From Butyrivibrio sp. AE3009 (lineage in GTDB: Bacteria; Bacillota; Clostridia; Lachnospirales; Lachnospiraceae): 64,000 nucleotides of DNA. The position numbers and the translations under genes were made by a program. Positions 43,465 to 51,339 of this stretch are shown piece by piece. Below the pieces are notes generated by a model. It saw nothing but the letters and a program-made list of their open reading frames with translations, did not search any database and was not told the origin of the DNA. Within the stretch, counting starts at the first letter, position 1, and every line of letters starts with the position of its first letter. The stretch covers positions 1 through 64,000 of the forward strand of contig NZ_ATVS01000005.1 in assembly GCF_000420845.1 (NCBI RefSeq). The letters are read 5' to 3'.

Positions 43465-43494
43465 ATATTACAATACATTTACCTAGTATGTCAA
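43465..43494 (-). promoter_or_regulatory. Promoter of the metY leader transcript
   Basis: On the - strand TTGACA (43494-43489), 18 bp, TAATAT (43470-43465), about 20 bp before the leader SD. Confidence 0.75.
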
Positions 43495-43507
43495 TATGTT
43501 TTACGAT

Positions 43508-43541
43508 AACCAAATTTTTATTCCTGCGATAAATTTTGGTT
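43508..43541. promoter_or_regulatory. Inverted repeat between metY and rrf2, candidate operator
   Basis: AACCAAATTT (43508-43517) and AAATTTTGGTT (43531-43541) form a dyad with a 13-bp spacer, just upstream of the metY -35. The divergent Rrf2 regulator is a natural candidate to bind it. Confidence 0.45.
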
Positions 43542-43667
43542 AAGGATTCTTAAAGACTTCATATGTTATATTTAAGAAGAGATATGTTTAAGATGATGCA
43601 TTCTAATTAAGAGATGAACTTATAAAGAGATGTACTGAGAAATAGAGATATTAAGGAGGAAGCAACT

Positions 43668-44066
43668 ATGTTTTCCACAAAAGGACGTTACGCCTTAAGA
43701 GTAATGATAGATCTGGCGGAGCAAAAGAGCGATGACTTCATTCCTCTTAAAGATATAGCGGAGAGGCAGGAGATATCCAAGAAGTATCTCGAGATCATAG
43801 CAAAGGAGATGGTGGCCGGAGGCCTTATCACCGGCGCCAGCGGCAAGCACGGCGGCTACAAGCTCTGCAAGGAGCCTTCGGAGTACAGCGTCGGCGAGAT
43901 AATAGAGCTCATGGAAGGCACCTTTGCCCCTGTAGCCTGCCTCGAGGCAGGCGCCCCGGAGTGCGCCAAGGCCTCCTACTGCCGTACCCTCCCCATGTGG
44001 ACCGAGTTCTACGAACTCGAGAAGAACTTCTTCTACGGGAAGAAACTTAGTGAATTAATCGACTAA
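43668..44066 (+). CDS. Rrf2-family transcriptional regulator with cysteine triad
   Basis: 132 residues. An N-terminal winged helix-turn-helix with the Rrf2 start MFSTKGRYALRVMIDLA and DIAERQEISKKYLEIIAKEM. Cys91, Cys99 and Cys105 lie where IscR-type members bind an Fe-S cluster, with spacing 7 and 5. A CymR-like role in controlling cysteine genes is plausible because it diverges from metY and the dyad lies between them. Whether it senses Fe-S status or cysteine via another enzyme is unknown. AAGGAGG precedes ATG 43668. Confidence 0.9.
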   Translation: MFSTKGRYALRVMIDLAEQKSDDFIPLKDIAERQEISKKYLEIIAKEMVAGGLITGASGKHGGYKLCKEPSEYSVGEIIELMEGTFAPVACLEAGAPECAKASYCRTLPMWTEFYELEKNFFYGKKLSELID

Positions 44067-44208
44067 GGGGCCGAAATTGGGGTCAGACCCCATTCACAGA
44101 ATGTTCACAATTGCTTAAGTGAAGATTTAGGTTGCGGGAATATCATAAGATTATCAGGAAGCGAACAATACTACCTGATAACCCCACACAACGTTTTCAT
44201 TTCATTAC

Positions 44209-44237
44209 AAAAACGCTACCGGTCCCACATCCGGTAG
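44209..44237 (-). terminator. Terminator on the - strand overlapping the short ORF end
   Basis: CTACCGG (44216-44222) pairs with CCGGTAG (44231-44237). On the - strand it is followed by CGTTTTT. Confidence 0.7.
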
Positions 44238-44281
44238 CCCTCCCCGCAATCCCGATCCTGAGTTAAATGGGAATTTACCAT
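44216..44281 (-). CDS. Possible 21-residue peptide with hairpin-masked SD
   Basis: On the - strand AGGAGG (44294-44289) lies 7 nt before ATG (44281), and 21 codons run to TAG. The peptide begins MVNSHL and ends RMWDR, with one Cys. The SD is one arm of the 44288-44314 hairpin, and the last codons overlap a terminator. No promoter is clear. It may be a regulated micro-gene or part of a dispersed repeat. Confidence 0.35.
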   Translation of the reverse strand: MVNSHLTQDRDCGEGYRMWDR

Positions 44282-44287
44282 AGATTT

Positions 44288-44321
44288 ACCTCCTTGCTCA
44301 TATAGCGAGGAGGTATTTTTT
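44288..44321 (+). terminator. Strong terminator downstream of rrf2
   Basis: ACCTCCT (44288-44294) pairs with AGGAGGT (44308-44314), followed by ATTTTTTT. On the - strand the same stem masks the SD of the 21-codon ORF. Confidence 0.85.
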
Positions 44322-44394
44322 TGCCTTATCACAGCGGCAAAACAAAATAAACGAAATAATACATTTCTGTGTTCAATATATTATTCCTATGGTT

Positions 44395-44400
44395 TATAAT
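44395..44400 (+). promoter_or_regulatory. TATAAT 6 bp before the start codon of the diguanylate cyclase
   Basis: A perfect -10 with ATG at 44407 and no SD in between. A weak TTCAAT lies 17 bp upstream. This suggests a leaderless mRNA. Confidence 0.6.
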
Positions 44401-44406
44401 TAAACC

Positions 44407-45552
44407 ATGCAACCTAATGAATACGCAGTTTTATATTTGGAGATAAACATTTTTTCTCTGATCCTCATTGGAATAATCCTGCACAAAACAACCGGATTAT
44501 CCAAGATGGTGGCCCAGAGAAATTTTGCGCTGTCCATAATTAGTGAGATGGCCTTTTTCATTTCCGACACGCTGACGGTCCTTATTGCCAACGGTCTGAT
44601 TCCGGGAAACGGTGTGGCGATCATTGTTTTCAAGACCATCTACTTTTTTTCCACAGCCACCATGTGCTTCTTCTGGTTTCTGTATTTTGAGTACCTCAGG
44701 GAGACTTCCATTGTTAAGAAAAAGAGGCGTATCAGCTTCGTCTCCTCAGTGATATGGCTCATGACTCTGCTCCTTATCGGCAACCTCTTCGGCAAATATC
44801 TGTTTTATATCGACGAAGCGGGAGTATATCACAGAGGCCCGTACTTCATACTGACCTACGTACTTTCTTACCTATATATAATCGTGGCATGCACCAGAAT
44901 CATCATCGACATTGTCAGGAAGAACAGCAAAATAGACAGAGACTACCTGATACTGCTGGCTCTTTTTCCCATAGCACCGGGACTTGCCGGCATCATTCAG
45001 TTTATTTATCCCAAACTACCCGTGGTCTGCGTCGCCATGTCGCTGACCACACTTATACTGTACCTTAACTGGATCGACCAGCTGATTTCCGTGGATCCTC
45101 TTACGGGCCTTAGCAACAGAAAGCAACTGATCCACACCTTTGATCAATGGAAAAGGAATAAAGGCAGCACCGACAGGCTGTTCCTGCTCCTGGTGGATGC
45201 CAACAGATTCAAGTATATAAACGACACCTACGGCCACCTGGAGGGAGACAACGCCCTCAAAGTCATCGCCAAAGCCCTGCGACTTAGCTGCAAGAGCCTC
45301 TCCCGAAGGGCCATCATCGCCAGATACGGCGGCGACGAGTTCGTTATCCTTGCCACCATGGACAGCCCGCAGGATATAGAGCGGCTGAAGACCCGCACAA
45401 ACAACATTCTCGCAAGACTTGTCAAGGAGGAAGAGCTTGCCTTTGACCTCACCGTCAGCATCGGAACCGCAGGACTTGCCGAGAACGACACCCTTAAAGA
45501 CCTGATTTCCAAAGCAGACAGAGCCATGTACGAAGACAAAAAAGCAAACTAA
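44407..45552 (+). CDS. Polytopic membrane diguanylate cyclase
   Basis: 381 residues: seven hydrophobic segments in the first about 215 residues (an integral-membrane sensor), then a GGDEF domain with DPLTGLSNRKQL, DANRFKYINDTYGHLEGD and RYGGDEFVIL near 308. The catalytic loop is intact, so it should make cyclic di-GMP. No HAMP or soluble sensor is present. The start is only 6 bp after TATAAT and lacks an SD. The EAL-fusion gene follows after 18 bp, so synthesis and degradation proteins share one transcript. Confidence 0.9.
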   Translation: MQPNEYAVLYLEINIFSLILIGIILHKTTGLSKMVAQRNFALSIISEMAFFISDTLTVLIANGLIPGNGVAIIVFKTIYFFSTATMCFFWFLYFEYLRETSIVKKKRRISFVSSVIWLMTLLLIGNLFGKYLFYIDEAGVYHRGPYFILTYVLSYLYIIVACTRIIIDIVRKNSKIDRDYLILLALFPIAPGLAGIIQFIYPKLPVVCVAMSLTTLILYLNWIDQLISVDPLTGLSNRKQLIHTFDQWKRNKGSTDRLFLLLVDANRFKYINDTYGHLEGDNALKVIAKALRLSCKSLSRRAIIARYGGDEFVILATMDSPQDIERLKTRTNNILARLVKEEELAFDLTVSIGTAGLAENDTLKDLISKADRAMYEDKKAN

Positions 45553-45570
45553 AGAACGGAGCATACTCAA

Positions 45571-47913
45571 ATGGTTGTATATCTTACCAGCAATTTCATA
45601 GCCCCCGGCGACAACCGCAGCCTTTTTGCCGATCTGAGAAAAGAATGGAAGGAACCTGCCAAGGTTCTTTATGTGCCCTGCAATCCCAAGGAGAAAAAGG
45701 AGAATGAGCAGCAAAAGGACACTGTTCTTGATGTCTTCAAAAATGCAGGACTTGAGGTAAAAGAGCTGACCATGCTGGGTGAGACAGGCTCCGGCCCGGT
45801 AAAAGACCTGGTGGAGGAAGCCAACGTCATATATCTTGCCGGTGGACATGCGCCCTCTCAGCTTGCTTTTATGAAAAATGTGGGTCTGGACAAGGTGATA
45901 TCTACCTTTAACGGAGTGGTCATATGCTCCGGAGCAGGCTCCATGAATGCTGCCTACAACGTATATCTCATGCCTGATAAGGCGGGAGAAGCCGCAGATC
46001 CCAATTTCGTGCGCTTCCTCGACGGCCTCGATCTTACAAATATTCAGATGATCCCCCACAGGGAGGATACGCTGAAAAGGACACTGGACGGCAAGAATAT
46101 TATAGAGGACGTCGTAATGCCCGACAGCTACGGAAGGCGGTTCTATCTGGTTTCCGACGGCAGCTTTTTTAAGGTAAAAAACGGAAAGACCACCTTCAAA
46201 GGTAAAGGTGAGATCATAGAAGACGGAACCATCAGGCCTTTGAAGCAGGGGACCATTGTGCCCTTCATGGGCTACTTTGAGCAGACTGTGGTCAAGACCA
46301 TGCTTGCTGACGGCTACGATATGGTTTTTTCCGTAAATAAGAAAACCGAAGTCTGTGAGGTTTATTACCTCCATGAGCATCTCAAGGAACTCTTTGAGAG
46401 CAGCAAGCTCAAATATCCCGATATCTGCTTCAGACTCTCTCAATTGGTGGTGGAAGAGGAGCAGGAGTCTTTTCTTGACCAGCTAAGAGCATCGGTGATC
46501 CTTAAAGAACTCAAGGAAAAAGGAGACTATGTAAGGACCGTTCATGTTGATACACAGAACGGGCGCCGCGCCAAGAATATCAGAGTTTGGGAGGTCCCGG
46601 GATACCCCGACTGGTTCCTTGTGGTTTACATTGATATAACCACATTCCTTGACCACGACTGGATGACGGATGAGTATGCAAGAACGGGATTTCTGGAGAG
46701 GGCTGCGCTGTTTATTTCCGAGCTTCCCGAGGATGAGAACTATTCCCTTGTTTATACCAATGTTAAGGGCTTCAAGGCAGTAAACGAGCTCTTTGGCAAC
46801 TGGAACGGCGACATGGTTATCTTCCAGACCAGGGACGTTCTGCGCAAGTACTTAAAGCCCGTGCTGCTGGGAAGGCTTGAGAGTGATCACTTCGTTCTGA
46901 TAACCTCGGACGATAATCTGACGGACCGAAATCTCAGGGAGATGTGCAGCCAGGTCTACAGGAATCAGTCCAAGGAGTACAGCTACGAGATCCGCTGCGG
47001 TATCTATTCCATTAAAAACAGAAATGCCGACGCAAGGCAGCTCCTGGCGGGAGCCAAGCTGGTGGAGAAGACCATCGGCGATGGCACAGCCAAGGGGAAT
47101 CGTCTCTATGCCTATTATGACGACACCATGAAGGAGAGCTACGTAAGACAAAGGTTTCTTTTGTCCGACTTTGAGAGAGCTCTTAACGAGAACGAGTTCC
47201 TGCCCTACTACCAGCCGATAGTTGATGCCAGAACCGGCGACGTTGTCAGCGCCGAGCTCCTTATCAGATGGCGCCACAAGGACCTTGGAATGGTATCTCC
47301 CGGCCAGTTCATTCCGGTGATCGAGTCCGAGGGCATGATCTCACATCTTGACAGTTTCATGCTGGACAAGGTGATTGATTTTCTGGAAAAAAGAGCTGCG
47401 ATGGGCAAGAGGAGCGTCCCCTGCGCCATCAACCTGTCAAGAGTTGACTTCTACGATCTGTCCTTCATCGAGGGTATCTACGAAAGGGTCAAAAAGAAGG
47501 GTATCGATCTGTCCATGATCAGGTTCGAAGTAACAGAGTCTGCCTATGCGGACCTTGAAAGCAGAGCCATGGAATTTCTTAATAAACTCAAAGAAGAAGG
47601 CGTCATGATACTTCTGGACGATTTCGGAAGCGGCATGAGCTCACTTTCCATGTTGGAGAGCTTCGATTTTGACATAATCAAACTGGATCTTGGCTTCATC
47701 AGAAAAATCGGCATCAACGACAAGGCGGAAGCCATAATTGCTTCCACCATCAGACTTGCGCACCTCATCGGAGCCAAGGTAACCGCCGAGGGCGTGGAGA
47801 CTGAGGAGCAGCTTAAGTTCCTTAAGTATGCGGACTGCGACTATATACAGGGGTATCTGTTCCATAAGCCTATGCCGGAGGAGGAATTTATCGCAATACT
47901 GGACGGAGAGTGA
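45571..47913 (+). CDS. S51-peptidase-like/GGDEF-like/EAL fusion, likely cyclic-di-GMP phosphodiesterase
   Basis: 780 residues in an unusual order. Residues 1-205 match the peptidase S51 (PepE/cyanophycinase) class I GAT fold, but the nucleophile elbow reads CSGAGSM (119-125), where PepE has G-x-S-A-G, so the usual Ser appears displaced or lost. A middle region (about 230-360) could be PAS-like. A GGDEF-like domain follows with LESDHF, not active. The EAL domain (about 527-775) has AELLIRW (E in place), NLSRVDF, VTESA, DDFGSGMSSL and EGVETEEQ, so cleavage of cyclic di-GMP is likely. No membrane helix. The S51 domain may be a sensor. Confidence 0.85.
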   Translation: MVVYLTSNFIAPGDNRSLFADLRKEWKEPAKVLYVPCNPKEKKENEQQKDTVLDVFKNAGLEVKELTMLGETGSGPVKDLVEEANVIYLAGGHAPSQLAFMKNVGLDKVISTFNGVVICSGAGSMNAAYNVYLMPDKAGEAADPNFVRFLDGLDLTNIQMIPHREDTLKRTLDGKNIIEDVVMPDSYGRRFYLVSDGSFFKVKNGKTTFKGKGEIIEDGTIRPLKQGTIVPFMGYFEQTVVKTMLADGYDMVFSVNKKTEVCEVYYLHEHLKELFESSKLKYPDICFRLSQLVVEEEQESFLDQLRASVILKELKEKGDYVRTVHVDTQNGRRAKNIRVWEVPGYPDWFLVVYIDITTFLDHDWMTDEYARTGFLERAALFISELPEDENYSLVYTNVKGFKAVNELFGNWNGDMVIFQTRDVLRKYLKPVLLGRLESDHFVLITSDDNLTDRNLREMCSQVYRNQSKEYSYEIRCGIYSIKNRNADARQLLAGAKLVEKTIGDGTAKGNRLYAYYDDTMKESYVRQRFLLSDFERALNENEFLPYYQPIVDARTGDVVSAELLIRWRHKDLGMVSPGQFIPVIESEGMISHLDSFMLDKVIDFLEKRAAMGKRSVPCAINLSRVDFYDLSFIEGIYERVKKKGIDLSMIRFEVTESAYADLESRAMEFLNKLKEEGVMILLDDFGSGMSSLSMLESFDFDIIKLDLGFIRKIGINDKAEAIIASTIRLAHLIGAKVTAEGVETEEQLKFLKYADCDYIQGYLFHKPMPEEEFIAILDGE

Positions 47914-47997
47914 ATTTCATTCTTCCCTTTATCCCTTTACTGTGCTACTATGAAAAAGTATTAACGAAAAAAAGTGTTGTTGAAGGGAGAAGAGAGT

Positions 47998-49545
47998 ATG
48001 ACTACAGCGCAGATCGGTATTGTTATTTCAATTCTTGTGTATCTTGCAATGATGCTCCTTGTGGGTTTTGTTAGCTCCAGGGAGACCAACGATGTTAAGG
48101 ATTTCTATCTGGGTGGACGAAAGCTTGGGCCTTTCGTAACCGCCATGAGTGCAGAGGCTTCGGATATGAGTTCCTACCTTCTTATGGGACTTCCGGGCGT
48201 CGCCTATTTTTCCGGTATCGCAGATGCGGGCTGGACAGCGGTAGGTCTTATCGTCGGAACTTATCTTAACTGGCTATTTACGGCAAAAAGGCTTCGTAAC
48301 TACACGGAGAAGCTCGATGCCATCACAATTCCCGACTATTTCAAAAAGCGTTTTCGCGATACAAACAATGTGATTCTTGCCATCGGAGCGATTTTCATCA
48401 TTGTTTTCTTTGTTCCTTATACCGCATCGGGATTCTCAGCCTGCGGTAAACTTTTCTCATCTTTATTTGGTGTAAATTATCAGCTGGCTATGATCGTTTC
48501 AGCCATCATCATCGTGGGTTATACCACAACCGGCGGATTCCTGGCAGCTTCCAAGACTGACTTTATCCAGTCAATTGTAATGACTGCTGCATTGTTTTTT
48601 GTCATCGGATACGGAATCGTGACTGCAGGAGGTCTTGATCAGGTTATCGCCAATGCGGGTCAGCTTGAAGGGTTCCTGAGCCTCAATGCAACTTATGACA
48701 ATGTTTCACTAAGCGGCGCACCCTACGGCCTTTTTAATAAGATAACAATGTTCGCATGGGGCCTTGGATATTTCGGAATGCCTCATATTCTCCTTAGATT
48801 TATGGCTATCAGAAAGCCCGGAGAGCTCAAGCTCTCAAGAAGAATTGCCTCCGTATGGGTTGTCTTCTCCCTTGCGATTGCAGTATTCCTGGGCGTTGTG
48901 GGAAGAGCAATGACACAGGGCGATGTTCTTGAGAGTCTTATTGATGATCCCACCAGTTCCTCCAAGGCAGAGACACTTATCGTTGTAATCGCTCAGAAGA
49001 TAAGTGAGAACGGTTTCTTCTTCGCTCTTTTGGCAGGAGTTGTTCTTGCAGGCATTCTGGCTTCCACAATGTCAACCGCGGATTCACAGCTTATCGCTGC
49101 TTCTTCATCGGTTTCTGAGAACCTTATTCAGGAGACCTTTGGAATCAAGCTGTCTGAGACGGCTGCAATGCTCACAGCAAGAGCTACTCTTATCGCAGTT
49201 GCGGTATTCGGTGTTATCATCGCATGGAACCCCAACAGCTCGGTATTCGGAATCGTATCCTTTGCCTGGGCCGGATTTGGTGCGGTATTCGGACCTGTTA
49301 TGATACTGTCTCTGTACTGGAAGAGAGTTAACAGATACGGTGCGATCGCAGGAATGATCTCCGGCGGCGCTACAGTATTTATCTGGAAGTACCTGGTAAG
49401 GCCCATGGGCGGCAACTGGAATCTGTATGAGCTGGCGCCTGCCTTCCTTGTGGCAATCGTCTTTATTGTGGTTGTGAGCCTTGCTACTCCCGCTCCCGAT
49501 AAGGAGATCGAGAACGAATTTGAACAGGTTTCCAAGATGTCTTAA
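47998..49545 (+). CDS. putP: Sodium/proline symporter (PutP-type)
   Basis: About 515 residues with 12 to 13 membrane helices of the sodium:solute symporter family. The sodium-site helix motif MSAEASDMSSYLLMGLPG fits PutP, and WNPNSSVFGIVSFAWAGFGA is the conserved late helix. It imports proline with sodium, or a related substrate. Start 47998 has GGGAG 8 bp upstream; the longer frame start at 47974 lacks an SD. It is a single gene. Confidence 0.92.
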   Translation: MTTAQIGIVISILVYLAMMLLVGFVSSRETNDVKDFYLGGRKLGPFVTAMSAEASDMSSYLLMGLPGVAYFSGIADAGWTAVGLIVGTYLNWLFTAKRLRNYTEKLDAITIPDYFKKRFRDTNNVILAIGAIFIIVFFVPYTASGFSACGKLFSSLFGVNYQLAMIVSAIIIVGYTTTGGFLAASKTDFIQSIVMTAALFFVIGYGIVTAGGLDQVIANAGQLEGFLSLNATYDNVSLSGAPYGLFNKITMFAWGLGYFGMPHILLRFMAIRKPGELKLSRRIASVWVVFSLAIAVFLGVVGRAMTQGDVLESLIDDPTSSSKAETLIVVIAQKISENGFFFALLAGVVLAGILASTMSTADSQLIAASSSVSENLIQETFGIKLSETAAMLTARATLIAVAVFGVIIAWNPNSSVFGIVSFAWAGFGAVFGPVMILSLYWKRVNRYGAIAGMISGGATVFIWKYLVRPMGGNWNLYELAPAFLVAIVFIVVVSLATPAPDKEIENEFEQVSKMS

Positions 49546-49571
49546 AAGGCGTATAAATGCCATAGGTCCTC

Positions 49572-49601
49572 TTGCCATACTTCCCCTCGCTGTTGTAAGA
49601 T
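49572..49601 (+). promoter_or_regulatory. Promoter of the NERD-J gene
   Basis: TTGCCA (49572-49577), 18 bp, TAAGAT (49596-49601), about 40 bp before ATG 49642. Confidence 0.6.
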
Positions 49602-49641
49602 AAAGAGACTTGAGAGGGGAAGTATGTTGGAGGATTAGAAT

Positions 49642-51336
49642 ATGTTCTGTATTCATTGCGGCACCGATGTCGGTGATACCGCCAAGTTTTGTCGTAAATG
49701 CGGCAAGCCCGTTTCCAGACCGGGAGCTGCAGGTAATACTTCAAATGGGGCTTCCGTGCCCGGTTCCGCCGCAGGTGCTTCTGCTGCGATCAATCAGCAA
49801 AAATACCAGCAGCTACGAATGATGGCTCAGTCATCAGCTCAGAGACTGGCAGTATGTCCGGGCTACTACTGCTTTAAATGCGGCTGCTATGTTGAGCGCG
49901 CAAGAGCTGCTCATTACGGTGACATCAAGTGCCACCAGTGCGGCGCACCCATCATCAACCCCAATATGCTGTCTCATGCCGGCACAACCCTTCTTAAATA
50001 CGGGTTTATCGGCTCTTTGGTAGTGGCTGCTTCAGAGGCTGCCGATTATACCAATCCCGAGAATTATATCTTAAATTATTACAAATCCATTTATTACGAG
50101 CAGAATAAGTATCCCTTTGAGACTGTTGCCACAGACAAGGGCAAAATGGGAGAGTATCTTGTAGATGTTGGCTATCAGCAGTTCAAGCGCATTTACCCGC
50201 AGTTCAAGACCTATATCTTCTACAATCTGCTGGTACCTGAGCCGAACGGTTCTTTCCAGGAAATAGACGCCGTCATCGTTTTCGGAGCCTTCGTATTCGT
50301 TATCGAGGCCAAGAACAGAGGCGGATATTTTGCCAAATGCAACCTTTCCGATAAATACTGGTCTTTCCGCCCCTTCGGTGGTCAGACGCAGAATATCTAC
50401 AATCCGTTCCTTCAGAACAACGAGCATATAGCGGCTCTCCAGCATTATCTGGATCAGCAGGAGGGCATGGATTTTTCACCTGTATTTGCCAACTACGTCA
50501 CGCTGGCAGGTAATGCCAATCTTGACTGGAATCAGGAGGGAGATACCATTGATCAGCTCCTTATAGGGGACTGGAGAATCACCAATGTTGGTGGTCTTGG
50601 AGCAGCCCTTACCATGGAGTTTGCAGGCTTTGCAGAGGATATGCGTACCCAGAGTGACGATGAGCCCAATTGCTATGACGATAAATATGCTCAGCAAACA
50701 ATCAAGGCTCTTATGCCTCTTATCAACATGAGCGAAGACGTCAAGAAAGCCAAGATGAGGGACCGAATGGACTCTGACGGTGATTTTGGTAAGAGAGCCT
50801 ATCAGTATTTCTATATAGAAGTGGAGGAGTGTATGCCCTACCTGTTCAGGACCAACTGGATTCATGAGCAGATAATCGGCCCCGGTTCAATCAGATGGAA
50901 ACCCGGCTACGATCAGGTTGAGATCGTAGATAACAGGACTCTTCGTTGGAGGGAGCATAAGACTCAGAAGGTCAGATGGTACAAAATAGAATCCTACACT
51001 GAGCTGCTCGAAGCATATGAATGCGTTAAACAGTGCGAGACCTATGATTATCACGGCAAATATGACGATAACAGCGGCAGTAACAATCGTGGCAGTCAGG
51101 GCGGTAGTAGCCGGCGCGGCAGTGGTAACAGTGGCAGCGGGGGCGCCTCCACAGGGGATCCTATCAAGGAAGCTGTGAATATGTTCTTTAGCGGCTGCGA
51201 TGATATCACATCCCTCAACAGCAGGTACAGGAGCCTTTGCAAGGTATTCCATCCCGACGGAGGAAACGGTGATGAGGAGACCTTCAAGAAAATGCAGGCC
51301 GCATACGAGAGTTTGAAAGAAAAAATGAGCGCATAA
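49642..51336 (+). CDS. Zinc ribbon-NERD nuclease-J-domain protein
   Basis: 564 residues. Residues 3-21 form a zinc ribbon (CIHCG/CRKCG). A second Cys-rich set lies at about 72-111 (YCFKCG/CHQCG). A NERD (nuclease-related) domain starts near 165: GKMGEYLVD, EIDAVIVFG (about 207) and VIEAKNRGG (about 219), the E-D-ExK set of restriction-type nucleases. A Gly/Ser linker (about 475-510) leads to a C-terminal J-domain with HPD near 536, which would recruit DnaK. The order is unusual. It ends 3 bp before an ABC exporter gene. Confidence 0.8.
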   Translation: MFCIHCGTDVGDTAKFCRKCGKPVSRPGAAGNTSNGASVPGSAAGASAAINQQKYQQLRMMAQSSAQRLAVCPGYYCFKCGCYVERARAAHYGDIKCHQCGAPIINPNMLSHAGTTLLKYGFIGSLVVAASEAADYTNPENYILNYYKSIYYEQNKYPFETVATDKGKMGEYLVDVGYQQFKRIYPQFKTYIFYNLLVPEPNGSFQEIDAVIVFGAFVFVIEAKNRGGYFAKCNLSDKYWSFRPFGGQTQNIYNPFLQNNEHIAALQHYLDQQEGMDFSPVFANYVTLAGNANLDWNQEGDTIDQLLIGDWRITNVGGLGAALTMEFAGFAEDMRTQSDDEPNCYDDKYAQQTIKALMPLINMSEDVKKAKMRDRMDSDGDFGKRAYQYFYIEVEECMPYLFRTNWIHEQIIGPGSIRWKPGYDQVEIVDNRTLRWREHKTQKVRWYKIESYTELLEAYECVKQCETYDYHGKYDDNSGSNNRGSQGGSSRRGSGNSGSGGASTGDPIKEAVNMFFSGCDDITSLNSRYRSLCKVFHPDGGNGDEETFKKMQAAYESLKEKMSA

Positions 51337-51339
51337 ATT

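Larger units (their letters stand above)
44067..44406. other. 340-bp structured intergenic block
   Basis: The gap contains a GGGGTCAGACCCC palindrome near 44080, a hairpin TTATCAGG (44151-44158)/CCTGATAA (44174-44181), a - strand terminator (44209-44237), a - strand 21-codon ORF (44216-44281), a + strand terminator (44288-44321) and a promoter for the next gene. No known riboswitch consensus was found. Confidence 0.6.

Noticed and set aside
44067-44406. A riboswitch (cyclic-di-GMP or other class) before the diguanylate cyclase gene
   Set aside because: The hairpins do not match the GEMM or cobalamin consensus I know, and the terminators are explained by rrf2 and the - strand ORF.
45016-46443. 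Long - strand frame opposite the S51/EAL fusion
   Set aside because: It lies opposite two well-supported genes, has no SD and no recognisable domain; a coding shadow.
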